Source of the DNA: Pseudomonas sp. Leaf58
GTDB taxonomy: Bacteria; Pseudomonadota; Gammaproteobacteria; Pseudomonadales; Pseudomonadaceae
Reading direction: 5' to 3'
Assembly (NCBI RefSeq): GCF_003627215.1
Contig: NZ_CP032678.1
Span: 840,164-904,163 of the forward strand
DNA: 64,000 bases
Part shown: piece after piece, positions 20,268-28,698 of the stretch
How the letters are laid out: each line of letters starts with the position of its first letter
How positions within the stretch are numbered: the stretch's first letter is position 1
Notes under the pieces: model-generated
Database searches by the model: none
Told to the model about the DNA's origin: nothing
What the model saw: only the letters and a program-made list of their open reading frames with translations
Translations under genes and position numbers: made by a program

Positions 20268-21235
20268 AAGCCCAGGTCGTGCCCTAAGATTTTTTCGTGG
20301 TAGCGGGTGTCTTTGACATCGTGCAGCGCATGCTCAAGGCCCAGTTGGTAGGCCAGAAAGCGGATGCGGTCATTGCGCAGCTCACGGCCCGTGGTCACCG
20401 CGTCCATGGCCTGAACCTTCTGGAAGATCACGGTCGCTGCACTCTTAAACCGGGCAATCAACCGCTCCTGATCGACCGTTTCCTCGACCCTTGTCATGAG
20501 GTTTTCGAACAGATCGCCCCAGGTCTCATTGGCCCCCTTGAACTCGAATTGACCCGAGATGGCCTGGCGCACAATGGTTTCCATACGCTCGCTGCCCTCG
20601 GCCACCCGCATGGCCTGGCTGTAGGCCTTGGCCTGGCACAACAAAAGCGTCTGACGCTCTGCCGAAATGTACTTGTCCAAGGCGGTTTCTTTCAGGGTGG
20701 CCCTTGGGATGTCCTTCAGCACCTGACCCACCTCAACCGACTCATTGGCAGCCAGCATCGCATCACACATGGCATGGGCGATTCTGAACCGCGATTTGGC
20801 CAGCGCGTCGGCCAGCACCGACTCGCGCATGCTGGTGTTGATTCGGGTCAGGCAATTGCGCTCGTTGTCCCACTGTTTGAGCTGAATGATCGCAAAGCTT
20901 TCGGGCATGTGCTTAAGCACGGCGTAGTAGGTGGCCTTGCCGATACCCATCACCCCCTTGATGATGTTGATCATGCGCTTCAGGCAGTGCTGGTCGACGT
21001 TAGGGCATATCCATTCTGCGTTCTGCAGGATCAGGTCATTGGCCACGAAGACCGCCTTGGCATCCCGCTCAAGGATGGTGAGTATCAATTCGGAGAGACC
21101 ACGACTGCGCCCTTCATCACTGAAGGCCAGGATCAAAAATTCAGGCGACATGGCGGCAGGGTGGAACGCCGACATGACATCTGCGATATCCCCGGTTTTC
21201 AGGGCGTTCTTGGTGATGACTTCCAAAGCTTGCAT
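20264..21235 (-). CDS. DLGL-tailed hypothetical protein
   Basis: A 323-residue cytoplasmic protein of unknown function, nearly all helix, without catalytic motifs. Segments such as LSELILTILERDAKAVFVANDLILQNAEW and RIAHAMCDAMLAANESVEVGQVL suggest helical repeats. It ends RYHEKILGHDLGL. It is the middle of three tightly spaced minus-strand genes, 24 bases after the 381-residue gene and overlapping the frameshifted gene by four bases. All three carry the DLGL tail, which points to a common binding partner or a shared origin. Confidence 0.7.
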   Translation of the reverse strand: MQALEVITKNALKTGDIADVMSAFHPAAMSPEFLILAFSDEGRSRGLSELILTILERDAKAVFVANDLILQNAEWICPNVDQHCLKRMINIIKGVMGIGKATYYAVLKHMPESFAIIQLKQWDNERNCLTRINTSMRESVLADALAKSRFRIAHAMCDAMLAANESVEVGQVLKDIPRATLKETALDKYISAERQTLLLCQAKAYSQAMRVAEGSERMETIVRQAISGQFEFKGANETWGDLFENLMTRVEETVDQERLIARFKSAATVIFQKVQAMDAVTTGRELRNDRIRFLAYQLGLEHALHDVKDTRYHEKILGHDLGL

Positions 21236-21259
21236 GCAAAATTCTCTATCCGTTAGGGT

Positions 21260-22405
21260 TCAAAGACCAAGGTCATCCATGAGGATGTCCGCACGCCCTA
21301 CCTCAGACGCTTTCTCCATCCATCCACACTGCGGCATGACCTCGGCGAATACACTGACCGTCGTATCCGACATCTTGCGCGGGTAAATCTTGTGGACATC
21401 CACCCCATCCAGCAGGCGCTGCAGGGAATCCTGAAACGCGGCCCATTCGTCTTGACCCAGCACCCCTTTCCAGGCGCGCTTGGCGGTTAGCGCAGCTTTC
21501 TCCAGCGGCTTCAACGCGCCGCGATAGAGGTCGAAGGACATGGGAAAACCGGCTTCTTTTGCATCCAAAAGCAGCAGCGGTGCGCCGACGATCATCTGTC
21601 TGAAACGCTTGGTGGAAAGCTGCTTTTTGATGTCCACCGCGTTATCCGGAGAAAAGACCGTGAAGGCCACCGCGAGCAATTTTTCCATGACTCGCTGCTG
21701 GTCATCGCCAAGCTTGGCCAGATCCCCTCGGATGTCGCGCCAGAAATAATTGGCACCGAGGTCGAGATCCACCTTTTGAAGGGTTTTCGAGCGGGTTTGC
21801 TGAAGCAACTGGTCGAAAATGTAATCCTGAAATTCAAAATCCCCCTGCAACGCCGGAGTCAGCACCGACTTCCAATGATCGGTTGAAAACTGATGCAGCT
21901 TGTCTGGGGCGTGCTCGATACACAGCTTGTAAAGCTCAAGGTCGCAATAGTAGGCCTTGCCTTGGACATCAGGCTGTTTCAGGTTGTTCTTGTGCACCTT
22001 GTCGGCATAGCACCAAAGCCGCTCAGATATTTCAATCATGTCCAGGTAGGCGCTTCTGAAGTCTGACGATTTCCACTCTGTTGAATGGTAGTTCATGCGG
22101 AAAACAACTTCCGTGGCCAAACCATTGAGTGACGCGGTTACCCAGGTCGGATCATTGTTGGTAGGCCTGGCATCGACCAGGCGAGCGAAGAACTGCTTAG
22201 CCTCGGCATAGTCACCGGACTTGAACAGGAGCGGTAGCAGCTCCTGGGGTTCCGCCAGGCCCTTGGCGACGAACTCAGGAAGACCCTGCAACTGCGGGAA
22301 GGCATCGAGCAGCATGCCGTGCATGACTTGCCGACTGAACGGTCTTTCACCGCCCGTCCAGAACAGTTGGTGTATGATCTGTTCCTGAAGCTCATGTTGC
22401 GACAT
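21260..22405 (-). CDS. DLGL-tailed hypothetical protein
   Basis: A 381-residue soluble protein, first of three linked DLGL genes. It has no recognised domain; the N-terminus is MSQHELQEQIIHQLFWTGGERPF and the C-terminus is RADILMDDLGL. The composition is helical with many aromatic residues (YLDMIEISERLWCYADKVHKNNL). Translation starts at ATG 22405. The upstream gap of about 60 bases to the small ribbon-helix-helix-like gene leaves room for either a shared transcript or a short promoter. Confidence 0.7.
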   Translation of the reverse strand: MSQHELQEQIIHQLFWTGGERPFSRQVMHGMLLDAFPQLQGLPEFVAKGLAEPQELLPLLFKSGDYAEAKQFFARLVDARPTNNDPTWVTASLNGLATEVVFRMNYHSTEWKSSDFRSAYLDMIEISERLWCYADKVHKNNLKQPDVQGKAYYCDLELYKLCIEHAPDKLHQFSTDHWKSVLTPALQGDFEFQDYIFDQLLQQTRSKTLQKVDLDLGANYFWRDIRGDLAKLGDDQQRVMEKLLAVAFTVFSPDNAVDIKKQLSTKRFRQMIVGAPLLLLDAKEAGFPMSFDLYRGALKPLEKAALTAKRAWKGVLGQDEWAAFQDSLQRLLDGVDVHKIYPRKMSDTTVSVFAEVMPQCGWMEKASEVGRADILMDDLGL

Positions 22406-22466
22406 GACAATTACCGCCCTTTAAACTGGTGGATCGAACTGATAATCCCAGTGTGCCAGAGGAGCA

Positions 22467-22700
22467 TCAGTCGTGTAACGGGGCAATGGCCTTTGCTGCC
22501 CGCTCACGGATCATCTCGCGGATAATCTCTTGCTTGGATACCTTGTTACCGGACTGACAGGAAAGCTCGACAAGGCCCAGGAGTGCTTCGTTGTCATCAG
22601 CGGTAAGCGGCACTCCGATGCGGACAGTGCAAGGCTCAGGCTGAAGTCTGGGGCGACCCCGTCCACGCTTGGAAACACCAGTTTCAGATTTATCACTCAT
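22467..22700 (-). CDS. small DNA-binding-like protein (ribbon-helix-helix type?)
   Basis: A 77-residue protein starting at ATG 22700, which has GAGG nine bases upstream. It has a basic arm (SKRGRGRPRLQ, AT-hook-like GRGRPR) and a short strand-helix-helix pattern (CTVRIGVPLTADDNEALLGLVELS...KQEIIREMIRERA) typical of small plasmid regulators. It lies just upstream of the three DLGL genes on the same strand and may regulate them. The fold call is inference from pattern only. Confidence 0.6.
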   Translation of the reverse strand: MSDKSETGVSKRGRGRPRLQPEPCTVRIGVPLTADDNEALLGLVELSCQSGNKVSKQEIIREMIRERAAKAIAPLHD

Positions 22701-22801
22701 ACTCGCGCACCTCAACCCCTGCACCAGGAATGGCGATGAATATTTGCGCCTGGCAGTGGTATTCTGTCGTTATCTATATTCCATATACTGCTGGGTGCGA
22801 A

Positions 22802-23392
22802 ATGAATAAATCAACGAGACTGAGCATTTCAAAAGAGGAGGGAGCACTCATCCAAGTCTGTGTAGACATGCTGCAAAAAACCGTCGAGGGTGATCCCCGG
22901 CCTCTTCTGAACCTGGTGTTGACTACCCGAGAGAAGGCCTTGCAGTTTGTCACCACGGACATCTGGGCAGAGATGGTCAATCATATGGCGCGCTTTATCA
23001 ACGCCAGCTGCGCGCAACCAGATTACCGAAACGTGCTCAGAAGATGGCGCGACGACTGCGACCGTGCTGTGCAAGAGCTCGATCTTGGCAGCCTGGGCAT
23101 CGAGCCGTTGCGCTTCATGGAGGATGCGCTGGAACTGCACCTGAGGATGCAACTGCTGCAGTATGGAAGGATTGCTGAAATTCAACGCTACGGCACGTTC
23201 TCGACCGCCAGCAAGGATGCGCTGTGGGACTTCGTCAACGGCTGGAACAGCGGGGGCCCCAACCTCAGGAGCGCGGCACCCTCTGCGCGACAGGCCGCGC
23301 AATTGATGGACAAGGTCAGTCCACTGATCAAAACCTTGCGCCAGGAGCCAATCTGGCGCGCCCTGGCCTCTAACCAAGAGCGCGATCGATAA
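22802..23392 (+). CDS. hypothetical protein
   Basis: A 196-residue soluble protein, MNKSTRLSISKEEGALIQV at the start, with Trp-rich helices (WRDDCDRAVQELDLGS; ALWDFVNGWNSGG). No family recognised. ATG at 22802 is favoured over the frame opening at 22730, because a -10-like TATACT lies between them (in CCATATACTGC). Its 3' end overlaps the convergent small membrane gene by 23 bases. Confidence 0.6.
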   Translation: MNKSTRLSISKEEGALIQVCVDMLQKTVEGDPRPLLNLVLTTREKALQFVTTDIWAEMVNHMARFINASCAQPDYRNVLRRWRDDCDRAVQELDLGSLGIEPLRFMEDALELHLRMQLLQYGRIAEIQRYGTFSTASKDALWDFVNGWNSGGPNLRSAAPSARQAAQLMDKVSPLIKTLRQEPIWRALASNQERDR

Positions 23393-23624
23393 TCATGAGG
23401 GCCAGGGTGGCGGAGAACCCGGCAAGCCCCATGGTTACATAGCGCGTCAGGTAATAGGCCTGTACGTAGGTGTGCAGTGCCTCAATCACTATTTGGCGCT
23501 GCGTGCCGACAAGCTTGTCAGACAGCAAGAGATTGTTTTCTGGCATAATGAGGTTGACCAGGCCCTGGCGTTCCAGGCGATCGCACAGCATCAGCTCTTT
23601 GAAATACTTTAACGGAGTCGTCAT
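23370..23624 (-). CDS. small membrane protein
   Basis: An 84-residue protein, MTTPLKYFKELMLCD at the start, with one C-terminal membrane segment (YVTMGLAGFSATLALMIID). It is thus a likely tail-anchored or single-pass inner membrane protein of unknown role. It has the best sigma70 promoter of this neighbourhood about 30 bases upstream. A start five codons earlier at 23639 is possible. Confidence 0.55.
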   Translation of the reverse strand: MTTPLKYFKELMLCDRLERQGLVNLIMPENNLLLSDKLVGTQRQIVIEALHTYVQAYYLTRYVTMGLAGFSATLALMIIDRALG

Positions 23625-23653
23625 AGGATGCCCCAACACGCTTTGATGCCTGA

Positions 23654-23681
23654 ATTATAATGTTGGATGACATCGTGTCAA
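23654..23681 (-). promoter_or_regulatory. sigma70 promoter of the small membrane gene
   Basis: On the minus strand TTGACA (23681-23676), a 16-base spacer and a perfect TATAAT (23659-23654), about 30 bases before the start codon. CCAATATA lies just upstream at 23685-23692. The remaining bases up to 23982 hold no clear gene. Confidence 0.8.
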
Positions 23682-23982
23682 TCGCCAATATACACATAAA
23701 AACGCAATGCTTGATCCGCATCACAGATTTCGCATGCACAGTGACTTTGGCCTAGCGTGTTCGGCATGCCCGGCAAGTTGGGTGCTTATCAGTTGGCCTG
23801 GATCAGCAACGCGGCTTGTGTGCTCACCTTGAGGTGCGCTTGTCAGGCTTTATGGTGGGGCGTAAAAGCGCGATCAGGCATTCCCGCTACCAACATGCAG
23901 GCACACAGCCTGCGCTCACCACTGCGGGGCATGAGCGCATTACCGGCAACAGACCTTCTTCAATCATCAGCGGAGATCAAGC

Positions 23983-24351
23983 ATGCATCCACTAGCCCCG
24001 AAACTAGGCCCTGATCAGGCTGCAGAAAAACTTGGCCGGGATCAATATTGGATTAACTTCGCACGAAGAATTCAGCATCATCCGGTGGTCAAGCAGCAGT
24101 TGATGGCCAATCAAGGCGGGCGATGCCCCGTTTGTGCCCGTGGCGTGGCATTGACCGACACGGTGCACCATGTGTCCTACCTGCGCCGTTGCGTGTACAC
24201 GCACCAGGTGGAGTTTTCCGCCGCGACCCCCAAACGCCCCAACAAAACGGTGACTGCGCCGCCCTGCGAAGGGTGCCCGCAGCTTGAACAATGCGCCAGG
24301 CTGCTGGTACTGGTGCATGACAAGTGTCATCACCTCATTCACAAGGTGTAG
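23983..24351 (+). CDS. HNH-type zinc nuclease-like protein
   Basis: A 122-residue protein with the layout of a small HNH endonuclease: GGRCPVCARGV gives the first Cys pair, VHHVSYLRRC the His-His centre, and VHDKCHHLIHKV the last His motif. An inserted CEGCPQLEQC adds a second Cys cluster. Such proteins cut DNA with a beta-beta-alpha metal finger; target and role are not known. GGAG lies eight bases before ATG 23983. It ends three bases before the convergent tmk gene. Confidence 0.72.
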   Translation: MHPLAPKLGPDQAAEKLGRDQYWINFARRIQHHPVVKQQLMANQGGRCPVCARGVALTDTVHHVSYLRRCVYTHQVEFSAATPKRPNKTVTAPPCEGCPQLEQCARLLVLVHDKCHHLIHKV

Positions 24352-24354
24352 CAG

Positions 24355-25011
24355 TCATGCGCTCAGGAGATTCCGGTCTTGCTGCGCCGTTTTCATGCGC
24401 ACTTCGAGAATCGCGATGATCTGGGCAAGCACCACCTCAGGGGGCTGACTGGCATCAATCACGACGAAGCGCTCAGGGTCTTCCTGGGCCTGAGTGAGGT
24501 AGCCGTGCCGGGCGCGGCGATGATACTCAAGCGGCTTTTGTTCGAAATAATCCTTCTCGGCGTTGCGGGCGCGGGTGCGCTCAATGCCGATCTGCGGGTC
24601 GATATCGAGGATGAAGACGATGTCCGGCTGGAACGGCCCCAGTGCCACCTGGTTGGCCGCTTTGACGACTTCGATGGGCAGGCCTTCGGCATACCCCTGG
24701 AAACTCACTGACGAGGTCGCCCAACGGTCACAGAGGATCAGCTTATCGGCCTGAAGCGCAGGGAGGATCACTTCGCGCAGATTCTGGGCCCTGGCCGCCG
24801 CAAACAACAGCAGCTTCGATTCATTGAACAGCTCTGGATATTCATTGTCGAGAATCATCTTGCGCAAGCGCAGTCCAAACCGTGTCGCGCCAGGCTCTTT
24901 GCTCAGCACGACATCCCGTCCTTGCTGGGCGAAATGCGCCTCCAGGCCTTCGATCACCATGCCCTTGCCAGCGCCGTTCCCGCCTTCAATGACGATCATG
25001 TAACCTTTCAT
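24355..25011 (-). CDS. tmk: thymidylate kinase
   Basis: A 218-residue dTMP kinase, which makes dTDP for DNA synthesis. The P-loop is EGGNGAGKG (family: EGxxGxGKT/S); the usual Thr/Ser after Lys is Gly here, an unusual change in a residue that normally helps bind Mg. The DRW motif (LCDRWATSSVSFQGYAEG), the dTMP-binding KEPGATRFG, and the lid (RTRARNAEKDYFEQKPLEYHRR) are as in the family. ATG at 25011 follows AGGTGG; GTG codons lie just upstream. A plasmid or phage copy beside a dUTPase elsewhere suggests dTTP supply during replication. Confidence 0.9.
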   Translation of the reverse strand: MKGYMIVIEGGNGAGKGMVIEGLEAHFAQQGRDVVLSKEPGATRFGLRLRKMILDNEYPELFNESKLLLFAAARAQNLREVILPALQADKLILCDRWATSSVSFQGYAEGLPIEVVKAANQVALGPFQPDIVFILDIDPQIGIERTRARNAEKDYFEQKPLEYHRRARHGYLTQAQEDPERFVVIDASQPPEVVLAQIIAILEVRMKTAQQDRNLLSA

Positions 25012-25050
25012 TTTCACCACCTGCTTTTACAATTCCGGATGAGGTAAAAA

Positions 25051-25080
25051 CCAAAACAGCCCGCAGAGCGGGCTGTTTTC
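25051..25080 (-). terminator. rho-independent terminator
   Basis: AACAGCCCGC and GCGGGCTGTT around a three-base loop, with a T-rich run on the minus strand, directly after the gene ending at 25089 and before tmk. Confidence 0.88.
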
Positions 25081-25088
25081 AACCGGCG

Positions 25089-25790
25089 TCAGACCGCACT
25101 TTCAGCGTCGGCTGGCGCCGGCAGCAGTTCGATCACATCGCCATCCGCAGGGGCGGGTTCGGCAGCAGCATCGACCACTTCGGCTGCGTCAGCAGCCGGC
25201 TTGGCTGGTTCGAGGTCAGCACCGAAGGTGGTGGACACCACGGCACTCGCCAGGCCCACAGCACCGCCTGTGGCAACAGCGCCAGCAGCAGCTGCAGCGG
25301 CAACACCCGCGTCGTCCGCACCACCTTGATCATCATCGTCCTTGTCCCCAGCATCGCTGTGCGACAGGCCGAGCAGCTCGTCGATGTTGCAAGCGCCCTT
25401 GGCCACGATTTCAAATGGCAGGCCACGCACCTTCTGCGCCATCCCTTGCAGGGCATCGGCGATCATCTCGTTGCTGTGCGCGTAGGTGTCCTTGTAAGCC
25501 GCGCTGACCGAAATCAGGACGCTCTCAAAGCGTGCGCGCAAGTACAGGGTCTGACTGGCGTCCAGGGTGGTCTTCATCGAGTCCTTGGACAGGTCGATCA
25601 GCTCGATGGTCGGGATGCCTGCACCCACCAGCTTGACCTTAATTTCACCACCCGTTTCCGTGACGAATTTGTCGATGCGCGGCTGCATTTTTTCGCGAAT
25701 GACGACCGGATCGTCGACGACGTCGGTCATGACCTCCAAGGCTTCTTGCAGGCGGGTGTAGGCTTGTTGTTGTTGTTTGCTGAGATTCAT
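25089..25790 (-). CDS. hypothetical protein with Ala-rich acidic tail
   Basis: A 233-residue protein with an ordered N-terminal part of about 150 residues (MNLSKQQQQAYTRLQEALEVMTDVVDDP; KVKLVGAGIPTIELIDLSKDSM) and a low-complexity, Ala- and Asp-rich C-terminal tail (SHSDAGDKDDDDQGG...). No family recognised. ATG at 25790 follows GGAGG. Upstream on its strand lies TCAATATATGTGATAATC, which includes the recurring TCAATATA octamer and a possible -10. A terminator follows, so it is a single-gene unit. Confidence 0.65.
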   Translation of the reverse strand: MNLSKQQQQAYTRLQEALEVMTDVVDDPVVIREKMQPRIDKFVTETGGEIKVKLVGAGIPTIELIDLSKDSMKTTLDASQTLYLRARFESVLISVSAAYKDTYAHSNEMIADALQGMAQKVRGLPFEIVAKGACNIDELLGLSHSDAGDKDDDDQGGADDAGVAAAAAAGAVATGGAVGLASAVVSTTFGADLEPAKPAADAAEVVDAAAEPAPADGDVIELLPAPADAESAV

Positions 25791-25850
25791 GTGGCCTCCG
25801 TTAATTGTGATTCGATTATCACATATATTGATCCGGACGACCACCCTTTG

Positions 25851-26714
25851 CTACAAGCCGATATCCTCGCCCAGCGCTTCTTCCAGGTGCCTATCCTTGA
25901 TCTTGGCGTCAGCTGGGCTAATCAGCCCCGCCATGCAGAATTCCAGGCGGTGTTGCAGTGGCACACCTAGCACATCTTCGGCGCTGAGCTCAATCTTCCT
26001 GGCGTGCACGATATTTCTCACGGACGCCGACTTTAGGGTCTGTGGGTTGATCCATAAGCGCGACTCAATGCCTCGATCATAAAGGGTGCCAAGGAAGGTC
26101 TCTTGGGTTTCATTGGCGGCTTTTTCCTGGATGATGATTTGGGTAAACATGGTGATCATGCGCATTTTTTCACTGTCTGACCAGGTGTTCACCGGGGTGA
26201 ATACCACGTCCAGCAATGTCCCCCTGCCCTCACACAAGGCAAACATCAGGTCGGGGGTCGGCTCCAGGCTTTGCATGGGGAGTCCGGCCACACAAAACAG
26301 CCGAATGGACTCCGAGCGTAATGCCGCCATGATGACCTGTTGCTGAAAGTGACTGTCGAGGATTGTCGGGTGGGCATCGATGGCAACCGTTAGCACCTGG
26401 ATGGTACGGTTTTCACGCCACTGGCTGTTGAACACAAGGTGACTGGTCAAGAGCGTAAGGCACAGTTCACGCAGCCTACAAGCACCGATCAAGCCAGCTT
26501 CCACAGCCTTGACCAGGGCAAAGGCGAGTTCGACCAGGCGGTGCTTGTCCTCGACTTTCTTGTCAAATGTCTCGCAGCAAAAATCCCAGGATGCCGGCAC
26601 ACCAAACTCGCGCATGATAGCTAAAAAATCGCGAGCCCTACCCTCTGTCAGTGCTTTTTCCAGCGGGTGGACAAGGCGCCGTCCCGTGGCGGCCAGTGAT
26701 TTATGATCAGTCAT
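25851..26714 (-). CDS. hypothetical protein with C-terminal DIGL tail
   Basis: A 287-residue helical protein without recognised domain. It includes LVELAFALVKAVEAGLIGACRLRELCLTLL and ends HLEEALGEDIGL, the Ile variant of the DLGL tail found in four other genes of this window. ATG at 26714 lies inside the end of the upstream gene (8-base overlap), so the two are coupled and probably belong to the transcript that starts at the replication initiator. Confidence 0.7.
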   Translation of the reverse strand: MTDHKSLAATGRRLVHPLEKALTEGRARDFLAIMREFGVPASWDFCCETFDKKVEDKHRLVELAFALVKAVEAGLIGACRLRELCLTLLTSHLVFNSQWRENRTIQVLTVAIDAHPTILDSHFQQQVIMAALRSESIRLFCVAGLPMQSLEPTPDLMFALCEGRGTLLDVVFTPVNTWSDSEKMRMITMFTQIIIQEKAANETQETFLGTLYDRGIESRLWINPQTLKSASVRNIVHARKIELSAEDVLGVPLQHRLEFCMAGLISPADAKIKDRHLEEALGEDIGL

Positions 26715-27360
26715 GCGGGCGCGTCCAGGTCACGGGCACAGCGATGCCGCTGACCACCGAGGGTGAACGTAGGTTTTTTCTGGTGAGTGGTGAGTTCATT
26801 AACGCATCGACGACGCCGGAGGCCAGATGAATATTGGCAAAACTCGAAAGACCCGTGCTCAGGTAGTAGCGAGCCAGAGACTCCTTTTCAAAATCGCTGC
26901 CGACCAGCATCTCATCTCCCGGCAAGTCAGCCTTGAGAAACATTGCATCGTGCTCAGCAATGGCTGCCTGCAGGGAACCGGGTTTCCATTCGAGGAAGAC
27001 AGCCATCGCGGTGGTGGACGCCTGCCCCGCATTTTCAAGGTGGGACAGGAAATGCCAGGCTTCAAAATGGTGCTGGACATGAATCAGTGTGCCAGCCAGG
27101 TGGATCATGTTGCCCCGCTCATCAGGCGCCAGCCGATCAGTGTCGATCAGACGGCCATAGAGCATGTGGGTCGTGGGTAGTTTGTCGACAAAAATAACCG
27201 GCACCAATCCCTGCTTGCTGCTAACCAGTCCAGACAAGCCTGGGTGGCAGCGGTGGGTCAGCACCTCACTTTCCGAGAGGGGTGAACTGGCGATCTCTGA
27301 TGCGCTGTATGGCACCAGGATCCCCTGAGAAGCCTGAATGTCGATCTCTGAGATTTGCAT
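26707..27360 (-). CDS. hypothetical protein
   Basis: A 217-residue soluble protein of unknown function, MQISEIDIQASQGILVPYS at the start. The middle (RGNMIHLAGTLIHVQHHFEAWHFLSHLENAG) is rich in His and aromatic residues but gives no known motif. ATG at 27360 follows GAGGG; another ATG five codons upstream is possible. It lies between the initiator gene and the DIGL gene, about 110 bases after the initiator stop; a GGGTTTTCGAAAACCC-like hairpin near 27448-27464 sits between them and might weaken read-through. Confidence 0.62.
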   Translation of the reverse strand: MQISEIDIQASQGILVPYSASEIASSPLSESEVLTHRCHPGLSGLVSSKQGLVPVIFVDKLPTTHMLYGRLIDTDRLAPDERGNMIHLAGTLIHVQHHFEAWHFLSHLENAGQASTTAMAVFLEWKPGSLQAAIAEHDAMFLKADLPGDEMLVGSDFEKESLARYYLSTGLSSFANIHLASGVVDALMNSPLTRKNLRSPSVVSGIAVPVTWTRPHD

Positions 27361-27472
27361 TGATTGAGCCCTCATTCCTAGCGCACGCCAAGAACGCAGG
27401 GCTGCAAGCCCCGCATCTGGTATTCAATCAGTCTAACTCAAAATATGGGGTTTTCGAAAAACCCGCTCTCGA

Positions 27473-28576
27473 TTATCCGCCTTGCTCGAATGCATCTTGC
27501 TGATGAGGGGCTTGCTCTTGCACCTGAAATTCACCTTCAAGGTCATCGGCCTGCGACTCCAGATCGGCGATCGTCAGTTCCGAACGGCAGCGGATGTCGG
27601 CGCCCAATTTCAGGCCACGAATAAGATCCTCGCCATCTTCATTACGATAGAACTCCCAGCCGGATTCGATCCAGCCATTGCTCTCCCAAAGCTTCAGGCG
27701 CTTGTTCAAGTCCGACTTCATGCGGCGTTTGACTTTTGCGTACTCGGAAATTGACCCGCTGAACTTGTGGTAGTTTTCAAGCTTGATGGGGAACACGCCA
27801 TCACGGTGCGAAGCAATGAATGGCAACAACTTCTTGCCGAAGCGGTCGAGTTTGTCGTAAATCTCAAAGGGCAATAGCGTGGTATTGACACCATCGAAGA
27901 AGACGGCGGATATCAGATCCAAGCTCAACAGGGTCTTGCCTGTCATGGAGTTGTGAGCGCGGTTGGCAATGAAGCGCATCGTGATATCCACGGGCTCATC
28001 ATTTTCAAGCCCATGGGCGATCATCTTGAGCATGGGCCCAAAGCGGTTCTCAATCGACTCCTTGTAGAATTTGCCATCCGGTCGATCAGCAATCGTAGGG
28101 CTGGTGAGGATGTCATACAGTCGCTTCAGCGCCATTCGGTCAGCAATCTTGATTTCACCCGTGGCCAGGTCATCCAGGATGGTGCGTGCTTTGGCAAAGT
28201 TTGCGCCCGAGTCACCCAGATCCAGCCAGCGCAGAATGTCGGCCAAAAAGACGTGAACCGGCTTGGTTAGGGACTTGCCACGGGCCAGCGTGAGCAGCCT
28301 GGCCATGACCACCTCGTGCTCAATGGTCAATCCAGGCCCTTTGTACATGATGCCGCTTTTGCCGAATGAGAAAATCGGTGTCCACTCGGAGTAGACTTTG
28401 CCCATCTTGGTGGTGCTGTACAGGGCACTGCGTACAATCGGGTTGGACTGCTCGAAGTACTTCTCGTTGGTGAGGGGAAGGACGCCCTGGCCAGATTCGA
28501 ACTCAAACTTCGCCTGAAGCTTGGTTTTTCTGTCGTCAATGACCTCTAGGGCTTCTTTGATTTGGGGCGTTGGCAT
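27473..28576 (-). CDS. plasmid replication initiator, TrfA-like
   Basis: A 367-residue protein resembling the TrfA/RepA initiators of broad-host-range plasmids, which bind iterons and open the origin. The stretch NPIVRSALYSTTKMGKVYSEW...IFSFGKSGIMYKGPGLTIEHEVVMARLLTLARG parallels the conserved TrfA region (ARSALF...IFS.GK....Y.G..L...D..VW..L..LAR). It is followed by a winged-helix-like VFLADILRWLDLGDSGANFAKARTILDDLATGEIKI. The acidic, Gln-rich tail (EFQVQEQAPHQQDAFEQGG) is extra. The gene lies at the edge of a 2.2-kb iteron field and is transcribed away from it. An inverted repeat and a TATAAT lie in its leader, pointing to autoregulation. Confidence 0.8.
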   Translation of the reverse strand: MPTPQIKEALEVIDDRKTKLQAKFEFESGQGVLPLTNEKYFEQSNPIVRSALYSTTKMGKVYSEWTPIFSFGKSGIMYKGPGLTIEHEVVMARLLTLARGKSLTKPVHVFLADILRWLDLGDSGANFAKARTILDDLATGEIKIADRMALKRLYDILTSPTIADRPDGKFYKESIENRFGPMLKMIAHGLENDEPVDITMRFIANRAHNSMTGKTLLSLDLISAVFFDGVNTTLLPFEIYDKLDRFGKKLLPFIASHRDGVFPIKLENYHKFSGSISEYAKVKRRMKSDLNKRLKLWESNGWIESGWEFYRNEDGEDLIRGLKLGADIRCRSELTIADLESQADDLEGEFQVQEQAPHQQDAFEQGG

Positions 28577-28584
28577 GATTCTTC

Positions 28585-28608
28585 CGCTCGGGCGTTTCCG
28601 TTCGAGCG
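28585..28608 (-). promoter_or_regulatory. inverted repeat in the leader of the initiator gene
   Basis: CGCTCG and CGAGCG flank 12 bases, nine bases upstream of the initiator start codon. It may be an operator or a leader hairpin. The ribosome binding site GGAAG lies just inside. Confidence 0.5.
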
Positions 28609-28643
28609 TAGGATATATTCCATGAATCGCAAGGTGTACCCTG

Positions 28644-28649
28644 ATTATA
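28644..28649 (-). promoter_or_regulatory. probable -10 box of the initiator gene
   Basis: A perfect TATAAT on the minus strand, 67 bases upstream of the start codon. No good -35 was found at 16-18 bases, so the box alone is reported. Confidence 0.4.
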
Positions 28650-28698
28650 GACTTTTTTGATATAAGAAGACATCTCTACAGCCCTGGCGGTTTGGTTG

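Noticed and set aside
23757..24014. 85-codon plus-strand frame before the HNH gene
   Set aside because: No binding site, biased text, and it overlaps the well-supported start of the HNH gene.
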